Assembly: GCA_964648005.1 (NCBI GenBank)
Contig: CAZYKR010000058.1
Coordinates: forward strand, 1 to 18,906
Direction of reading: 5' to 3'
DNA from: JAGQTE01 sp964648005
Lineage (GTDB): Bacteria; Actinomycetota; Acidimicrobiia; Acidimicrobiales; Acidimicrobilacustridaceae
Length of the DNA stretch: 18,906 nt
The position numbers and the translations under genes are program-made. Positions 7,742-14,779 of the stretch are shown here, one piece after another; the stretch's first letter is position 1; the number at the start of each line of letters is the position of its first letter. Below the pieces are notes generated by a model. It made no database searches. It was not told where the DNA came from and saw only the letters and a list, made by a program, of their open reading frames with translations.

Positions 7742-9364
7742 TCAGGCGCCCGTCGCCACGGCGCGCGCCCAGCGGTAGTCGGCCTTGCCGGCGGGCGACC
7801 GCTCCACCGCATCGACCACGGCCACCTGGCGTGGCACCTTGTACCCCGCCAGCGCCGCGCGGCAGTGTGCCTGGAGCGCCTCGACGTCGAGGGTCACGCC
7901 TGGTGCGGCGGCGACGACGGCGGCCACCCGCTCGCCCCACCGGTCGTCGGGCACGCCGACGACCACGGCGTCGTACACCCCGTCGGCCGCCTTGAGCACG
8001 GCCTCGACCTCCTCGGGGAAGACCTTCTCGCCGCCGGTGTTGATGCAGACCGACCCCCGCCCGAACAGGGTGATCGTGCCGTCGGCCTCGACGGTGGCCA
8101 TGTCCCCCGTCAGCACCCAGCGGTCCCCGCCGACCTCGATGAACGTCTCGGCGGACTTCACCGGGTCGCCGTAGTACTCGAGCGGGATGTGACCCCGCAG
8201 GGCCACCCGACCGACGACGCCCGACCCCGGGGCGACCTCCGTGCGGGTCACCTCGTCGAGCACGGTCGTCCCCGCCCCGTACGGCGTGAAGCGCGACACG
8301 GCATCGCTCGGGGCGTCACCGGCTTCGAGTCGACTCCCGCCCTGCGCGCCGGTCTCGGACGAGCCGAAGCCGTCCACGACCGCGGCGTTGGGCACGATCT
8401 CCATCAGGCGCTTGCGCAGGCTCGGGGTCAGTGGCGCCCCGCCCGAGCCGACCGACAGCAGCATCGACACGTCGTAGGGCCCGGACGCGTCCCACTCGTC
8501 CACGAGCGGACGCACGATGGCGTCGCCGACGACGGTGATCAGGTTGACGTGCTCGTCCTGCACGGTCTGCCACACCCGCTGGGGATCGAACGAGCCGCGC
8601 AGCAACACGATGGTCCCGCCGCAGAACAACCACGACAACGACGTCCACTGCCCCGCCGCGTGCATCAGCGGCGCCACCGGCAGGAACACGAACGCGCCGT
8701 CCATGATGCGGTCCATCATCTGCGCCGGCTCCTCGACGGCGCCCGCCAGGCGCATCGGGTCGCCGCCGCCGATGCAGGCGAAGAAGGCGTCCTCGTGTCG
8801 CCACACGACGCCCTTGGGCATGCCGGTGGTGCCGCCGGTGTAGATGACGTACCGGTCGTCGCCCGTGCGTGCGATCGCCGGCGGTTCGGAGGACGACGCC
8901 GCCAGGGCGTCCTCGTAGCGGACCTCGCCGGTGACGGCGTCGCCCGGCTCCCCGTCCTCGACGGCGAGCCACCAACCGACCTTGGCGAGCTCGGGCCGGA
9001 TCCGCTCGGCGCGTGCCGCGAAGCTGCGCTCCACCAGCACGCCGACGAGGTCGGCATCGTCGAAGAGCTGGGCCAGCTCCGTCTCGACGTAGCGGTAGTT
9101 GATGTTGATCGGGACGGCGCGCACCTTGTACGCCGCCAGCATCGCCTCGAAGTACTCGGCGCCCGAGGTCAGGTACAGGCCGATGTGCTGCCCCGGCTGC
9201 ACCCCGCGATCGAGCAACCAGTTCGCCAGGCGGTTGGCGCGCTCGTCGAGCTCGGCATAGGTGCGCCGCGTGTCGCCGCACACGACGGCGGTGCGGTCGG
9301 CGACGACCGCGCTGACCGCCTCCCAGATGTCGGCGAGGTTGTACGTGCTCGGTGCGGTGCCCAT
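7742..9364 (-). CDS. Acyl-CoA synthetase, FadD19-like
   Basis: This 540-residue ANL-superfamily enzyme activates a carboxylic acid with ATP and forms the CoA thioester. The P-loop is YTGGTTGMPKG (175-185) followed by VWRHED. The hinge region carries GRGSVCINTGGEKVFPEEVE, and the catalytic lysine is K527 in SPAGKADYRW. The WRHED, INxGGEKVxPEEVE and PAGKxDYRWA signatures are those I associate with mycobacterial FadD19, which activates the C24-type steroid side-chain acid, so that substrate class is likely but not proven. The ATG at 9364 lies 2 nt after the glycosyltransferase stop (TGACCATG), with AGGAG 10 nt before it. In the operon it could feed acyl-CoA either to the SDR (beta-oxidation) or to the WS/DGAT. 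Confidence 0.92.
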   Translation of the reverse strand: MGTAPSTYNLADIWEAVSAVVADRTAVVCGDTRRTYAELDERANRLANWLLDRGVQPGQHIGLYLTSGAEYFEAMLAAYKVRAVPININYRYVETELAQLFDDADLVGVLVERSFAARAERIRPELAKVGWWLAVEDGEPGDAVTGEVRYEDALAASSSEPPAIARTGDDRYVIYTGGTTGMPKGVVWRHEDAFFACIGGGDPMRLAGAVEEPAQMMDRIMDGAFVFLPVAPLMHAAGQWTSLSWLFCGGTIVLLRGSFDPQRVWQTVQDEHVNLITVVGDAIVRPLVDEWDASGPYDVSMLLSVGSGGAPLTPSLRKRLMEIVPNAAVVDGFGSSETGAQGGSRLEAGDAPSDAVSRFTPYGAGTTVLDEVTRTEVAPGSGVVGRVALRGHIPLEYYGDPVKSAETFIEVGGDRWVLTGDMATVEADGTITLFGRGSVCINTGGEKVFPEEVEAVLKAADGVYDAVVVGVPDDRWGERVAAVVAAAPGVTLDVEALQAHCRAALAGYKVPRQVAVVDAVERSPAGKADYRWARAVATGA

Positions 9365-9366
9365 GG

Positions 9367-10611
9367 TCAGGCGCTCCTCTCAGCGACCGGGATCGGGTCG
9401 GTTCGGTGGTCGATCGGGTGTCGGCGCCGTGCCAGTGCCACGGTCACGCCGACGGCGACGAGCATCCACAGCGCCTGCGCCACGGGCAACCCGAAGCCGC
9501 GGGTCGCCGGGATGCTGATCGGGACGGTGGTGGCGGCCAGGACCACCACCAGCTGCAGGTGACGTACCGACACCGAGCGCAAGGCGATCACGGCCACGAG
9601 CACCGCCGCCATGCCGACCAGGGCGTAGTGCCACCACACCAGAGGATTCACCAACAGCAGCAACAGGAGGGCGAGGGCCCAGGCCGTGTCGTCATCGGCA
9701 CGTCGCTGGGTCCAGAACCACACGGCGGCGCCGCCGATCACCACGAGCGCGCTCAGCGCCGCGCCGGCAGCGCCGACGCCGTCGAAACCGATCACGTCGT
9801 GGAGCGCGTTGGCGATCGACCCGTTGTAGGGATTGCCGATGGCCTTGCCCGAGATCTCGCTCGCCCCCGTCACGAACTCCTGGAAGGTCGCCGGCGGCAC
9901 GAGGACGAGCGCGCCGAGAGCGAGCAACGCACACCAGGCGACGGTCGCCGCCACGAGCCGCCATCGGCGCTGCCACAACGCGACCGCCAGCATCGCCAGC
10001 GGAAACGCCTTGAACGCCACCGCCGCCGCCGTCACGGCGCCGATGCCGACGGCCCGCGGGGCGCGGCGCGTGCCGCGCACCCCCAGCGCCGCCGACAGGA
10101 ACAGCACGGGCGAGGTCTGGCCCAAGCCGATCGGGGTCATGGCGAAGGGGGTCAGCAGCACCGCCGTCGCCGCCAGGTAGGTGCCGGCGGCGGGATGCCG
10201 AGGCGTCAAGCGACGCCACAACGCCGTCATGCCGGCGACCAGGCACAGCGCCGCCCCGAGCCGCATCGCGAGGATGCCGGCGTCGGCGCCGAGCAACGCC
10301 ACCAGGCGGGCGAACGGGAGCGACAGCGGCGTGCTGACGTAGGCGACCGGGAAGGAGCTGCAGTCCGTCCCCGGCGGCGACAGCTCGCACGAGCGCGCTG
10401 CGAACGGCTCGTCGAGCGTGAAGAGGTCGCCGCCCTGTGCGGCGTAGACGAGGTCGGGCTCGGTGGGCACGAACTCGCCCGCCACCACGTACGGCACGGC
10501 GTCCTGGGCCAGCGTGTCGCGCAGGAGCACCGGCATGAGCAGCCACATGCAGCAGACCGCGACGAACGTGAACCGCGCCGCATCGCTCGGCCGGTGCCGG
10601 CGGCCGGTCAC
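9367..10611 (-). CDS. GT87 (DUF2029)-type integral membrane glycosyltransferase
   Basis: This polytopic protein of about 414 residues has the organisation of GT87 enzymes, which use polyprenyl-phosphate mannose or a similar donor on the outer face of the membrane. Visible family-like features are an acidic first loop (RDTLAQD, about 31-37), a long loop with a Pro/Ser-rich PVAYVSTPLSLPF segment (88-100), GQTSPVLFL at 164-172, the cytosolic AFKAFPLAML segment (199-208), NPYNGS (260-265) and NPLVWWHY (322-329), plus many hydrophobic helices. The chosen GTG start at 10611 overlaps the upstream stop as GTGA; GTG 10620 is the alternative. Donor and acceptor are unknown. Context suggests glycosylation of a lipid made by this operon. 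Confidence 0.82.
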   Translation of the reverse strand: MTGRRHRPSDAARFTFVAVCCMWLLMPVLLRDTLAQDAVPYVVAGEFVPTEPDLVYAAQGGDLFTLDEPFAARSCELSPPGTDCSSFPVAYVSTPLSLPFARLVALLGADAGILAMRLGAALCLVAGMTALWRRLTPRHPAAGTYLAATAVLLTPFAMTPIGLGQTSPVLFLSAALGVRGTRRAPRAVGIGAVTAAAVAFKAFPLAMLAVALWQRRWRLVAATVAWCALLALGALVLVPPATFQEFVTGASEISGKAIGNPYNGSIANALHDVIGFDGVGAAGAALSALVVIGGAAVWFWTQRRADDDTAWALALLLLLLVNPLVWWHYALVGMAAVLVAVIALRSVSVRHLQLVVVLAATTVPISIPATRGFGLPVAQALWMLVAVGVTVALARRRHPIDHRTDPIPVAERSA

Positions 10612-11906
10612 CTCCGCCACGCCACCACCGGACCCGCCACGTCGGTCAGGATCGAGGTGGCGTCGGTCTGCACGCACACGGAGCGACGCCCGCCGCCGGC
10701 AGCGAGCGCCTCGACGATGCCGGCTCGGTGGTTGGCCGGGTCCTCGCGTGCGCCGCCATCGGGGGTCCACTGCTCCCACACGAGGGTGCCGGTCGCCGCC
10801 GCCAGGTCGGCCAACGCCTCATCGATCGTCGTCGGCTCCTCAGTGACGACGACGGCCGGGCGCCCGTGCGCCAGCACCGCTGCCGCCCCCAACGCCATGG
10901 CGGCGCCGGGCACGTCCTGCGCCGGGACGAGCACGGAGCCGGGAACGCGCGTGGGGAGGCATCGGGCGACCCACAGCCCGACCGTGCCGGGCTGGGCCGC
11001 CACGAGGCCGTCGGCGGGCAGGACGTCGGCGAGGTCGGCCGCGGCGCGCGGCGCCGGCAACGGCGACTGGGTTGCGGCGTAGGACGGCGCCAACGCCGCC
11101 GCCAGCGCCCGGTACAGCGGGGGTGGCGGCGGGATGGCGGCGTCGCCGCTCCAGCGCATCGTCAGCGTCACCAGGTGCTCGGGCGCCACCTCCAACGTCG
11201 GGCGACGCCCCCAGCGCTCGGGCGGCGCCTCCGCCGGGTCGAGACCCACGGCGAGCACGAGCCCGGCCTCGTCGATGCCGGCCAGCGTGGCGTCCTCGGC
11301 CTGCAGCCCCACGGTGCCGTGGTGCGCCGGATCGTCCCAGGCGAAGACTCCCTTGGCGCCCCAGGTGTTGACGACGCCGATGCCGCCATGGTGTGCCAGC
11401 GCCGCCAGGTCATCGACCCGACCGGCGTGCACCACCCCGGGTCCGGCGAGCACCACCACGCCGACGTCGCGCATCGACGGGTCGAGGGTGGGCGCCGCCC
11501 CTGCGGGCGTCAGCTCGACCGGCTCGATGGAGGGCGCCGGCGCACCCAGGTCCAGATCGAGCACGAGCTCGACCGCGGCGTGGACTCGCCCGGCCCGCCA
11601 CGATGCCACCGCCAGCGGCAGCTCCGCAGGATCGCGCACGACGTGGGGGTCGGCGTCGGCGCCGAACACCGACGACAGGCGCAGCGTCTGCGGGCCGACC
11701 CAGGCCGCACCCGGTCCTGGGCCGATGCGACCCGAGGCGTCAGCCAGCAGGGGCGCCAGTGCGCCGTCGACGGGCACGGCGCGCACCCCGGGGAGGTCGG
11801 GACGCCCGGGCGCGCCGAAGCAGGCCCGCACGCCCACGGCCCGCAGGCAGCGGCCGAGCAGGTCGGCGATCGTCGCGTCAGCGGCGGATGGCGCCATGGG
11901 CGGCAT
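10608..11906 (-). CDS. Degenerate ThDP-dependent (acetolactate synthase-like) protein, probable pseudoenzyme
   Basis: This 432-residue Ala/Pro-rich protein has the three-domain order of acetolactate synthase-type enzymes but is about 100 residues short. The central nucleotide-binding-like domain is the best preserved (VVLAGPGVVHAG near 151, HHGGIGVVNTWGAKGVF from 172, HHGTVGLQ near 195). In the N-terminal PYR-like region, the position of the catalytic Glu of HE(G/Q) appears as D47 in VDGALAPLLAD. In the C-terminal region, the GDG...N Mg-ThDP motif is replaced by VTEEP (354-358). ThDP chemistry is therefore unlikely. The start could be ATG 11906 or 11897. It lies 27 nt after the SDR and overlaps the GT87 gene by 4 bp. 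Role unknown: a scaffold, or a CoA or nucleotide-binding partner. The fold assignment rests on motif alignment by eye. Confidence 0.72.
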   Translation of the reverse strand: MPPMAPSAADATIADLLGRCLRAVGVRACFGAPGRPDLPGVRAVPVDGALAPLLADASGRIGPGPGAAWVGPQTLRLSSVFGADADPHVVRDPAELPLAVASWRAGRVHAAVELVLDLDLGAPAPSIEPVELTPAGAAPTLDPSMRDVGVVVLAGPGVVHAGRVDDLAALAHHGGIGVVNTWGAKGVFAWDDPAHHGTVGLQAEDATLAGIDEAGLVLAVGLDPAEAPPERWGRRPTLEVAPEHLVTLTMRWSGDAAIPPPPPLYRALAAALAPSYAATQSPLPAPRAAADLADVLPADGLVAAQPGTVGLWVARCLPTRVPGSVLVPAQDVPGAAMALGAAAVLAHGRPAVVVTEEPTTIDEALADLAAATGTLVWEQWTPDGGAREDPANHRAGIVEALAAGGGRRSVCVQTDATSILTDVAGPVVAWRR

Positions 11907-11933
11907 TCTGGCCGATCGCCGCCGACGGCGGGT

Positions 11934-12845
11934 CTAGTACCGCAGACCGGGCGCCCGGCACCCGAACAGGTCGGCGTTCATCAGGGCGGTGAGCTCGGCG
12001 GGTTCCCAGCGCTTGTTGGCCTTGCGGATCGTCGGCCCGTTGCGCCAACCCTCCATCAGCACGATCTCGTCCTTGACGGCCCGGATGACCTGCCCGGTGA
12101 CGTGGCCCGCCTTGTCCGACGCCAGCCAGGCGACGAGCGGCGACGACAGCGACGGGTCCATGGCGTTCCACTCGTCGAACTCGTCGGGCTCCTTGGCCTC
12201 GATGCCGGCACCGGGGATCGAGGCCGCCATCCGGGTCGCACCCGCCGGGCCGATGCAGTTGACCGTGATGCCCAGCTTGAACACCTCGAGGCTGACCGTC
12301 TGGGTGAACCCGGCGATGCCGGCCTTGGCCGTGCAGTAGTTCGCCTGTCCGAAGTTGCCGACGAGCCCGGCGCCGGAGGTGGTGTTGATGATCCGACGAC
12401 CTGAGACGTCCTCGCCCGCCTTGGACAGGTCGCGCCAGTGGTTCACGGCGTGCGTGGTGGGGCAGAACGTCCCGCGCAGGTGGACCCGGATGACCGAGTC
12501 CCAGTCGGCCTCGGTCATGTTCCAGATCGTGGCGTCGCGGGCGATGCCGGCGTTGTTGACGACGATGTCGAGACGGCCGAACGTGTCCACGGCCTGGGCG
12601 ATCATCTCGCCGGCCTGGGCGTAGTCGGCCACGTCGGCGTAGTTGGCGGCGGCCTCGCCGCCCCGGGCCGTGATCAGGTCGACGGTGAGGTCCGCGTCGC
12701 GTCCGGTCCCTTCGCCCTGGAGCGTGGTCCCCAAGTCGTTGACCAGGACCTTTGCCCCCTCCTTCGCCAGCTCGAGCGCGTGGCCACGGCCGATGCCGTG
12801 CCCCGCGCCGGTGACGATCGCGACCTTGCCGTCGAGCAGACCCAT
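11934..12845 (-). CDS. SDR-family (3R)-hydroxyacyl-CoA / 17-beta-hydroxysteroid dehydrogenase, HSD17B4/Hsd4A type
   Basis: This 303-residue classical-fold short-chain dehydrogenase uses NAD(P). The cofactor motif is TGAGHGIG (12-19), followed by VNDLG, the type seen in the dehydrogenase domain of the peroxisomal multifunctional enzyme and in mycobacterial Hsd4A (Rv3502c). NNAG is at 97-100 and the catalytic residues are S157, Y170 and K174 (NYCTAK). The C-terminal region WEPAELTALMN also matches that subgroup. It probably oxidises a 3-hydroxyacyl-CoA, possibly a sterol side chain, or a 17-hydroxysteroid. The ATG at 12845 follows GGGAG at a 5-nt spacing. It is the first gene of the operon, downstream of a palindromic operator candidate. 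Confidence 0.92.
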   Translation of the reverse strand: MGLLDGKVAIVTGAGHGIGRGHALELAKEGAKVLVNDLGTTLQGEGTGRDADLTVDLITARGGEAAANYADVADYAQAGEMIAQAVDTFGRLDIVVNNAGIARDATIWNMTEADWDSVIRVHLRGTFCPTTHAVNHWRDLSKAGEDVSGRRIINTTSGAGLVGNFGQANYCTAKAGIAGFTQTVSLEVFKLGITVNCIGPAGATRMAASIPGAGIEAKEPDEFDEWNAMDPSLSSPLVAWLASDKAGHVTGQVIRAVKDEIVLMEGWRNGPTIRKANKRWEPAELTALMNADLFGCRAPGLRY

Positions 12846-12872
12846 GGAGCTCCCCCGTTGTCGGGCTTCGTT

Positions 12873-12894
12873 TCTGATGAGTCGTCAGATCGTA
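12873..12894 (-). promoter_or_regulatory. SDR-operon promoter with palindromic operator
   Basis: The 17-mer TCTGATGAGTCGTCAGA (12873-12889) is an imperfect palindrome in which 6 of 8 arm pairs match. On the minus strand it lies immediately downstream of a -10 element TACGAT (12894-12889), with a -35-like TTGCCA at 12919-12914 (19-nt spacer). Its core CTGATG-AGT-CGTCAG matches 13 of 15 bases of the site before the acyl-CoA synthetase at 16354-16368. A repressor bound here would cover the transcription start. Confidence 0.62.
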
Positions 12895-12962
12895 GTGGGA
12901 CCAAGGTCCCGATTGGCAACCCGACTGGAACCGCAGCGGGTTGCGCGACGACTGTTGAGGGG

Positions 12963-13625
12963 ATGGGAACGACCGGAACCCTCACGCGCGCCGCGCTCGC
13001 GGCAGCAGCAGTCGCCTTGGCGGCGGCCGGCTGCGGTGCTGACGCGTCCACCTCCACCGCCGCGGGAACCACGAGCGAGGCAGGCTCGTCCTCCTTCCGT
13101 GGCGTGACGAGGCCCGACCCCTTCCAGGTCGGCGACGTCACGCTGCCGGACGTCACGCCCGGCCAGGAGGGCACGTTCGCCTTCAAGGCGCCCGAGGGTG
13201 AGCTGTTGTTCGTGTTCTTCGGCTACACCAACTGTCCCGACGTCTGCCCGACGACGATGAGCTACTACAAGGCGGCCCTCAACGAGCTCGGGCCCGAGGC
13301 CGCCGACAAGCTGCAGGCAGCGATGGTGGCGATCGACCCCGAGCGCGACACGCCCGAGGTCATGGAGCGCTTCTTGTCGTTCTACGCCGACAACCGCCAC
13401 GCCCTGCGCACGACGGACCCGGCCGAGCTCGACGCCGCCGAGGAGGCCTTCGGCACGACGTCGTCGGTGACGACCAACGCCGACGGCAAGGTCGAGGTGG
13501 TGCACAGCGGCACCGCCTACCTGGTCGACGACCAGGGCACCGTCCTGGTCGAGCTGCCCTTCGGCGTCTCGGTCGACGACCTGGTGCACGACATCTCCGT
13601 CGCACTGGAGCAGATCGATGGCTGA
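12963..13625 (+). CDS. SCO1/SenC/PrrC-family copper metallochaperone lipoprotein
   Basis: This 220-residue thioredoxin-fold protein delivers copper to the CuA site of cytochrome c oxidase on the outer face of the membrane. The copper ligands are intact: C91 and C95 in the CPDVC motif, and H181 in VVHSGTAYLVD. FFGYTNCPDVCPTT and AIDPERDTPEV are diagnostic family blocks. The N-terminus (LTRAALAAAAVALAAAGC) is a signal peptide with a loose lipobox ending at C24, so lipid anchoring is likely. The ATG at 12963 directly abuts GAGGGG, an unusually close spacing, so the start carries some doubt. It is the first gene of a three-gene copper cassette and overlaps the next gene by 8 nt. No oxidase genes are in the window. 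Confidence 0.93.
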   Translation: MGTTGTLTRAALAAAAVALAAAGCGADASTSTAAGTTSEAGSSSFRGVTRPDPFQVGDVTLPDVTPGQEGTFAFKAPEGELLFVFFGYTNCPDVCPTTMSYYKAALNELGPEAADKLQAAMVAIDPERDTPEVMERFLSFYADNRHALRTTDPAELDAAEEAFGTTSSVTTNADGKVEVVHSGTAYLVDDQGTVLVELPFGVSVDDLVHDISVALEQIDG

Positions 13626-14010
13626 GGCGACCGAACCCCGGCACCGACCCCGCACCGGGCTGGCGCTCGGCATCATCGCCGGCGTCCTGGCGCTCGTCGC
13701 CGTGGTCGTCGGCGTCGTGGCCCTGGCCGGCAGCTCGACCAAGGAGCCGTTCGAGTACAAGGTCGTGGTGCCGGTGGGTACAGCCGGCCGCATCGCCAGC
13801 GGCGAAGAGGTCACGCTCATCGACGCCCAGATCGACCTGGCGGTCGGCGATCGCATCGTCATCGACAACCAGGACGACGAGGTGCACCAGGTCGGCCCCT
13901 TCCCCGTCCGGCCCGGCGAGCGGTTCGAGCACACGTTCAACGCCCCGGCACGCTTCGAGGGCTTGTGCACCCTGCATCCCGACGACGCCGTCGTCATCAC
14001 CGTCACCTGA
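13618..14010 (+). CDS. Membrane-anchored cupredoxin-like protein
   Basis: This 130-residue protein has a short basic N-terminus, one transmembrane anchor (about 15-37) and a small beta-rich domain facing outward. Probable copper ligands are H90 in DEVHQVGPF, C117 and H120 in GLCTLHP. The axial Met that normally follows (as in CTxHPxM) is missing; the sequence reads HPDDAVV. The site is therefore a three-ligand or otherwise perturbed type 1 centre, or a plain copper carrier. ATG 13618 lies within the last codons of the SCO1 gene (8-nt overlap), indicating translational coupling. The role is inferred as a partner of SCO1 and PCu(A)C in periplasmic-side copper handling. Confidence 0.8.
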   Translation: MAEATEPRHRPRTGLALGIIAGVLALVAVVVGVVALAGSSTKEPFEYKVVVPVGTAGRIASGEEVTLIDAQIDLAVGDRIVIDNQDDEVHQVGPFPVRPGERFEHTFNAPARFEGLCTLHPDDAVVITVT

Positions 14011-14058
14011 CCGGGCACCCGTCCGGTCGTACCCCACCCCCAACTGGAGGAACCCCAC

Positions 14059-14724
14059 ATGAGCACCCGACGCAACCGAGTCCTGGCCGCCAGCATCGCG
14101 GCCGCAGCACTCGCCTCTGCCGCTGCGTGCAGCTCGGACAGCACCACGACCACCGAGGGGACCTCGGCGCCGGCCGGCACCACCGCCGGGTCGACCAAGG
14201 GCTCGATGATGGAGGGCATGCTGATCGAGGACGCCTGGTGTCGCGAGAGCCCGATGGTCGACGGCGCCGGCGCCTGTTACGCCACGCTCGTCAACCACAC
14301 CGACGCCGACGACGGCCTGGTCGGCGCGAGCGTGGCGTCGTCGGTCGCCGGCGAGGTCCAACTCCACAACACCGTCAGCGCCACCGACGACACCATGGCC
14401 GACGGCATGACCGGCAGCTCGATGGCCGACGACATGAAGGAGGACATGAAGGACGACATGGCCTCCGACGACATGCACTCGACCGGTTCGATGGATGACA
14501 TGGGCTCGACCGGCTCGTCGATGATGGACGACATGATGACCATGGTCGAGGTCGACGAGATCGAGGTCCCGGCCGGCGAGACCGTCATGCTCAAGCCCGG
14601 TGGCTACCACATCATGTTGATGGAGCTCGCCGAGCCGCTCGAGGCCGGCACCACCATCGAGCTCACGCTCGAGTTCCACGAGTCGGGCTCGCAGAAGGTG
14701 AACTTCGAGGTTCGCTCGGCCTGA
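14059..14724 (+). CDS. PCu(A)C-family copper chaperone lipoprotein with Met-rich insertion
   Basis: This 221-residue secreted copper chaperone of the PCu(A)C (DUF461) family hands Cu(I) to CuA assembly. The signal peptide ends in a lipobox-like SAAAC with C24, followed by a Ser/Thr linker. The family Cu site is recognisable: H103 in VQLHNTV, and H184-x-M186 in KPGGYHIMLM after the conserved IEVPAGETV. In normal members H and the next Met are about ten residues apart. Here a Met/Asp/Ser-rich stretch separates the two halves. Two extra cysteines (C61 and C73) could form a disulfide. GGAGG at 14046-14050 precedes ATG 14059 by 8 nt. It is the last gene of the copper cassette, followed by a strong hairpin. 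Confidence 0.92.
   Translation: MSTRRNRVLAASIAAAALASAAACSSDSTTTTEGTSAPAGTTAGSTKGSMMEGMLIEDAWCRESPMVDGAGACYATLVNHTDADDGLVGASVASSVAGEVQLHNTVSATDDTMADGMTGSSMADDMKEDMKDDMASDDMHSTGSMDDMGSTGSSMMDDMMTMVEVDEIEVPAGETVMLKPGGYHIMLMELAEPLEAGTTIELTLEFHESGSQKVNFEVRSA
14395..14544 (+). repeat. Met/Asp-rich low-complexity insertion in PCu(A)C
   Basis: Residues 113-162 hold 14 methionines in 50 residues, arranged as irregular repeats of (M)xDDM, EDM, GSM and MMDDMM, with one histidine (H140). At DNA level this is a run of GAC-ATG units. The spacing resembles methionine motifs of copper transport proteins (Ctr1, CopA/PcoC type), so extra Cu(I) binding is the simplest reading. It interrupts the canonical Cu-site loop rather than extending a terminus. 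Confidence 0.85.
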
Positions 14725-14739
14725 GCCGATCCGGCGTGT

Positions 14740-14779
14740 GGGCGCCCTGCCTCAGCGCAACCGCTGGGGCAGGGTGCCC
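14740..14779 (+). terminator. Long GC-rich hairpin ending the copper cassette
   Basis: Positions 14740-14757 pair with 14762-14779 around a four-base CAAC loop. All 18 pairs form in plus-strand RNA (two are G-U), whereas the minus-strand transcript would have two mismatches. It begins 15 nt after the PCu(A)C stop and covers the stop and last eight codons of the convergent acyl-CoA synthetase gene. No T-tract follows, so it may act as a GC-rich terminator or an mRNA 3' stabiliser. Confidence 0.72.

Larger units (their letters stand above)
2237..12845 (-). other. Putative eight-gene lipid operon
   Basis: Eight minus-strand genes follow one another with almost no intergenic DNA: SDR, ThDP-like, GT87, acyl-CoA synthetase, membrane AP-like 2, WS/DGAT, membrane AP-like 1, alpha/beta hydrolase. 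Successive stop/start junctions are about 27 nt, GTGA overlap (10611/10608), 2 nt, 8 nt, 12 nt, GTGA overlap (4773/4770), and 5 nt or a TTGA overlap. The only clear promoter candidate sits upstream of the SDR. Co-transcription is inferred from spacing and the overlapping starts. Confidence 0.75.

Noticed and set aside
7734..7940. Extension of membrane AP-like protein 2 to ATG 7940
   Set aside because: It runs inside the acyl-CoA synthetase gene and is Gly/Arg-rich; ATG 7733 has a good ribosome site and starts a membrane helix.
10203..10217. Palindrome-like GCGTC...GACGC inside the GT87 gene
   Set aside because: It does not match the CTGAYG operator, is within coding sequence, and is expected in such GC-rich DNA.
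14277..14594. Met/Ser-rich minus-strand open frame
   Set aside because: It is the complement of the GAC-ATG repeats in the PCu(A)C insertion; no gene features.
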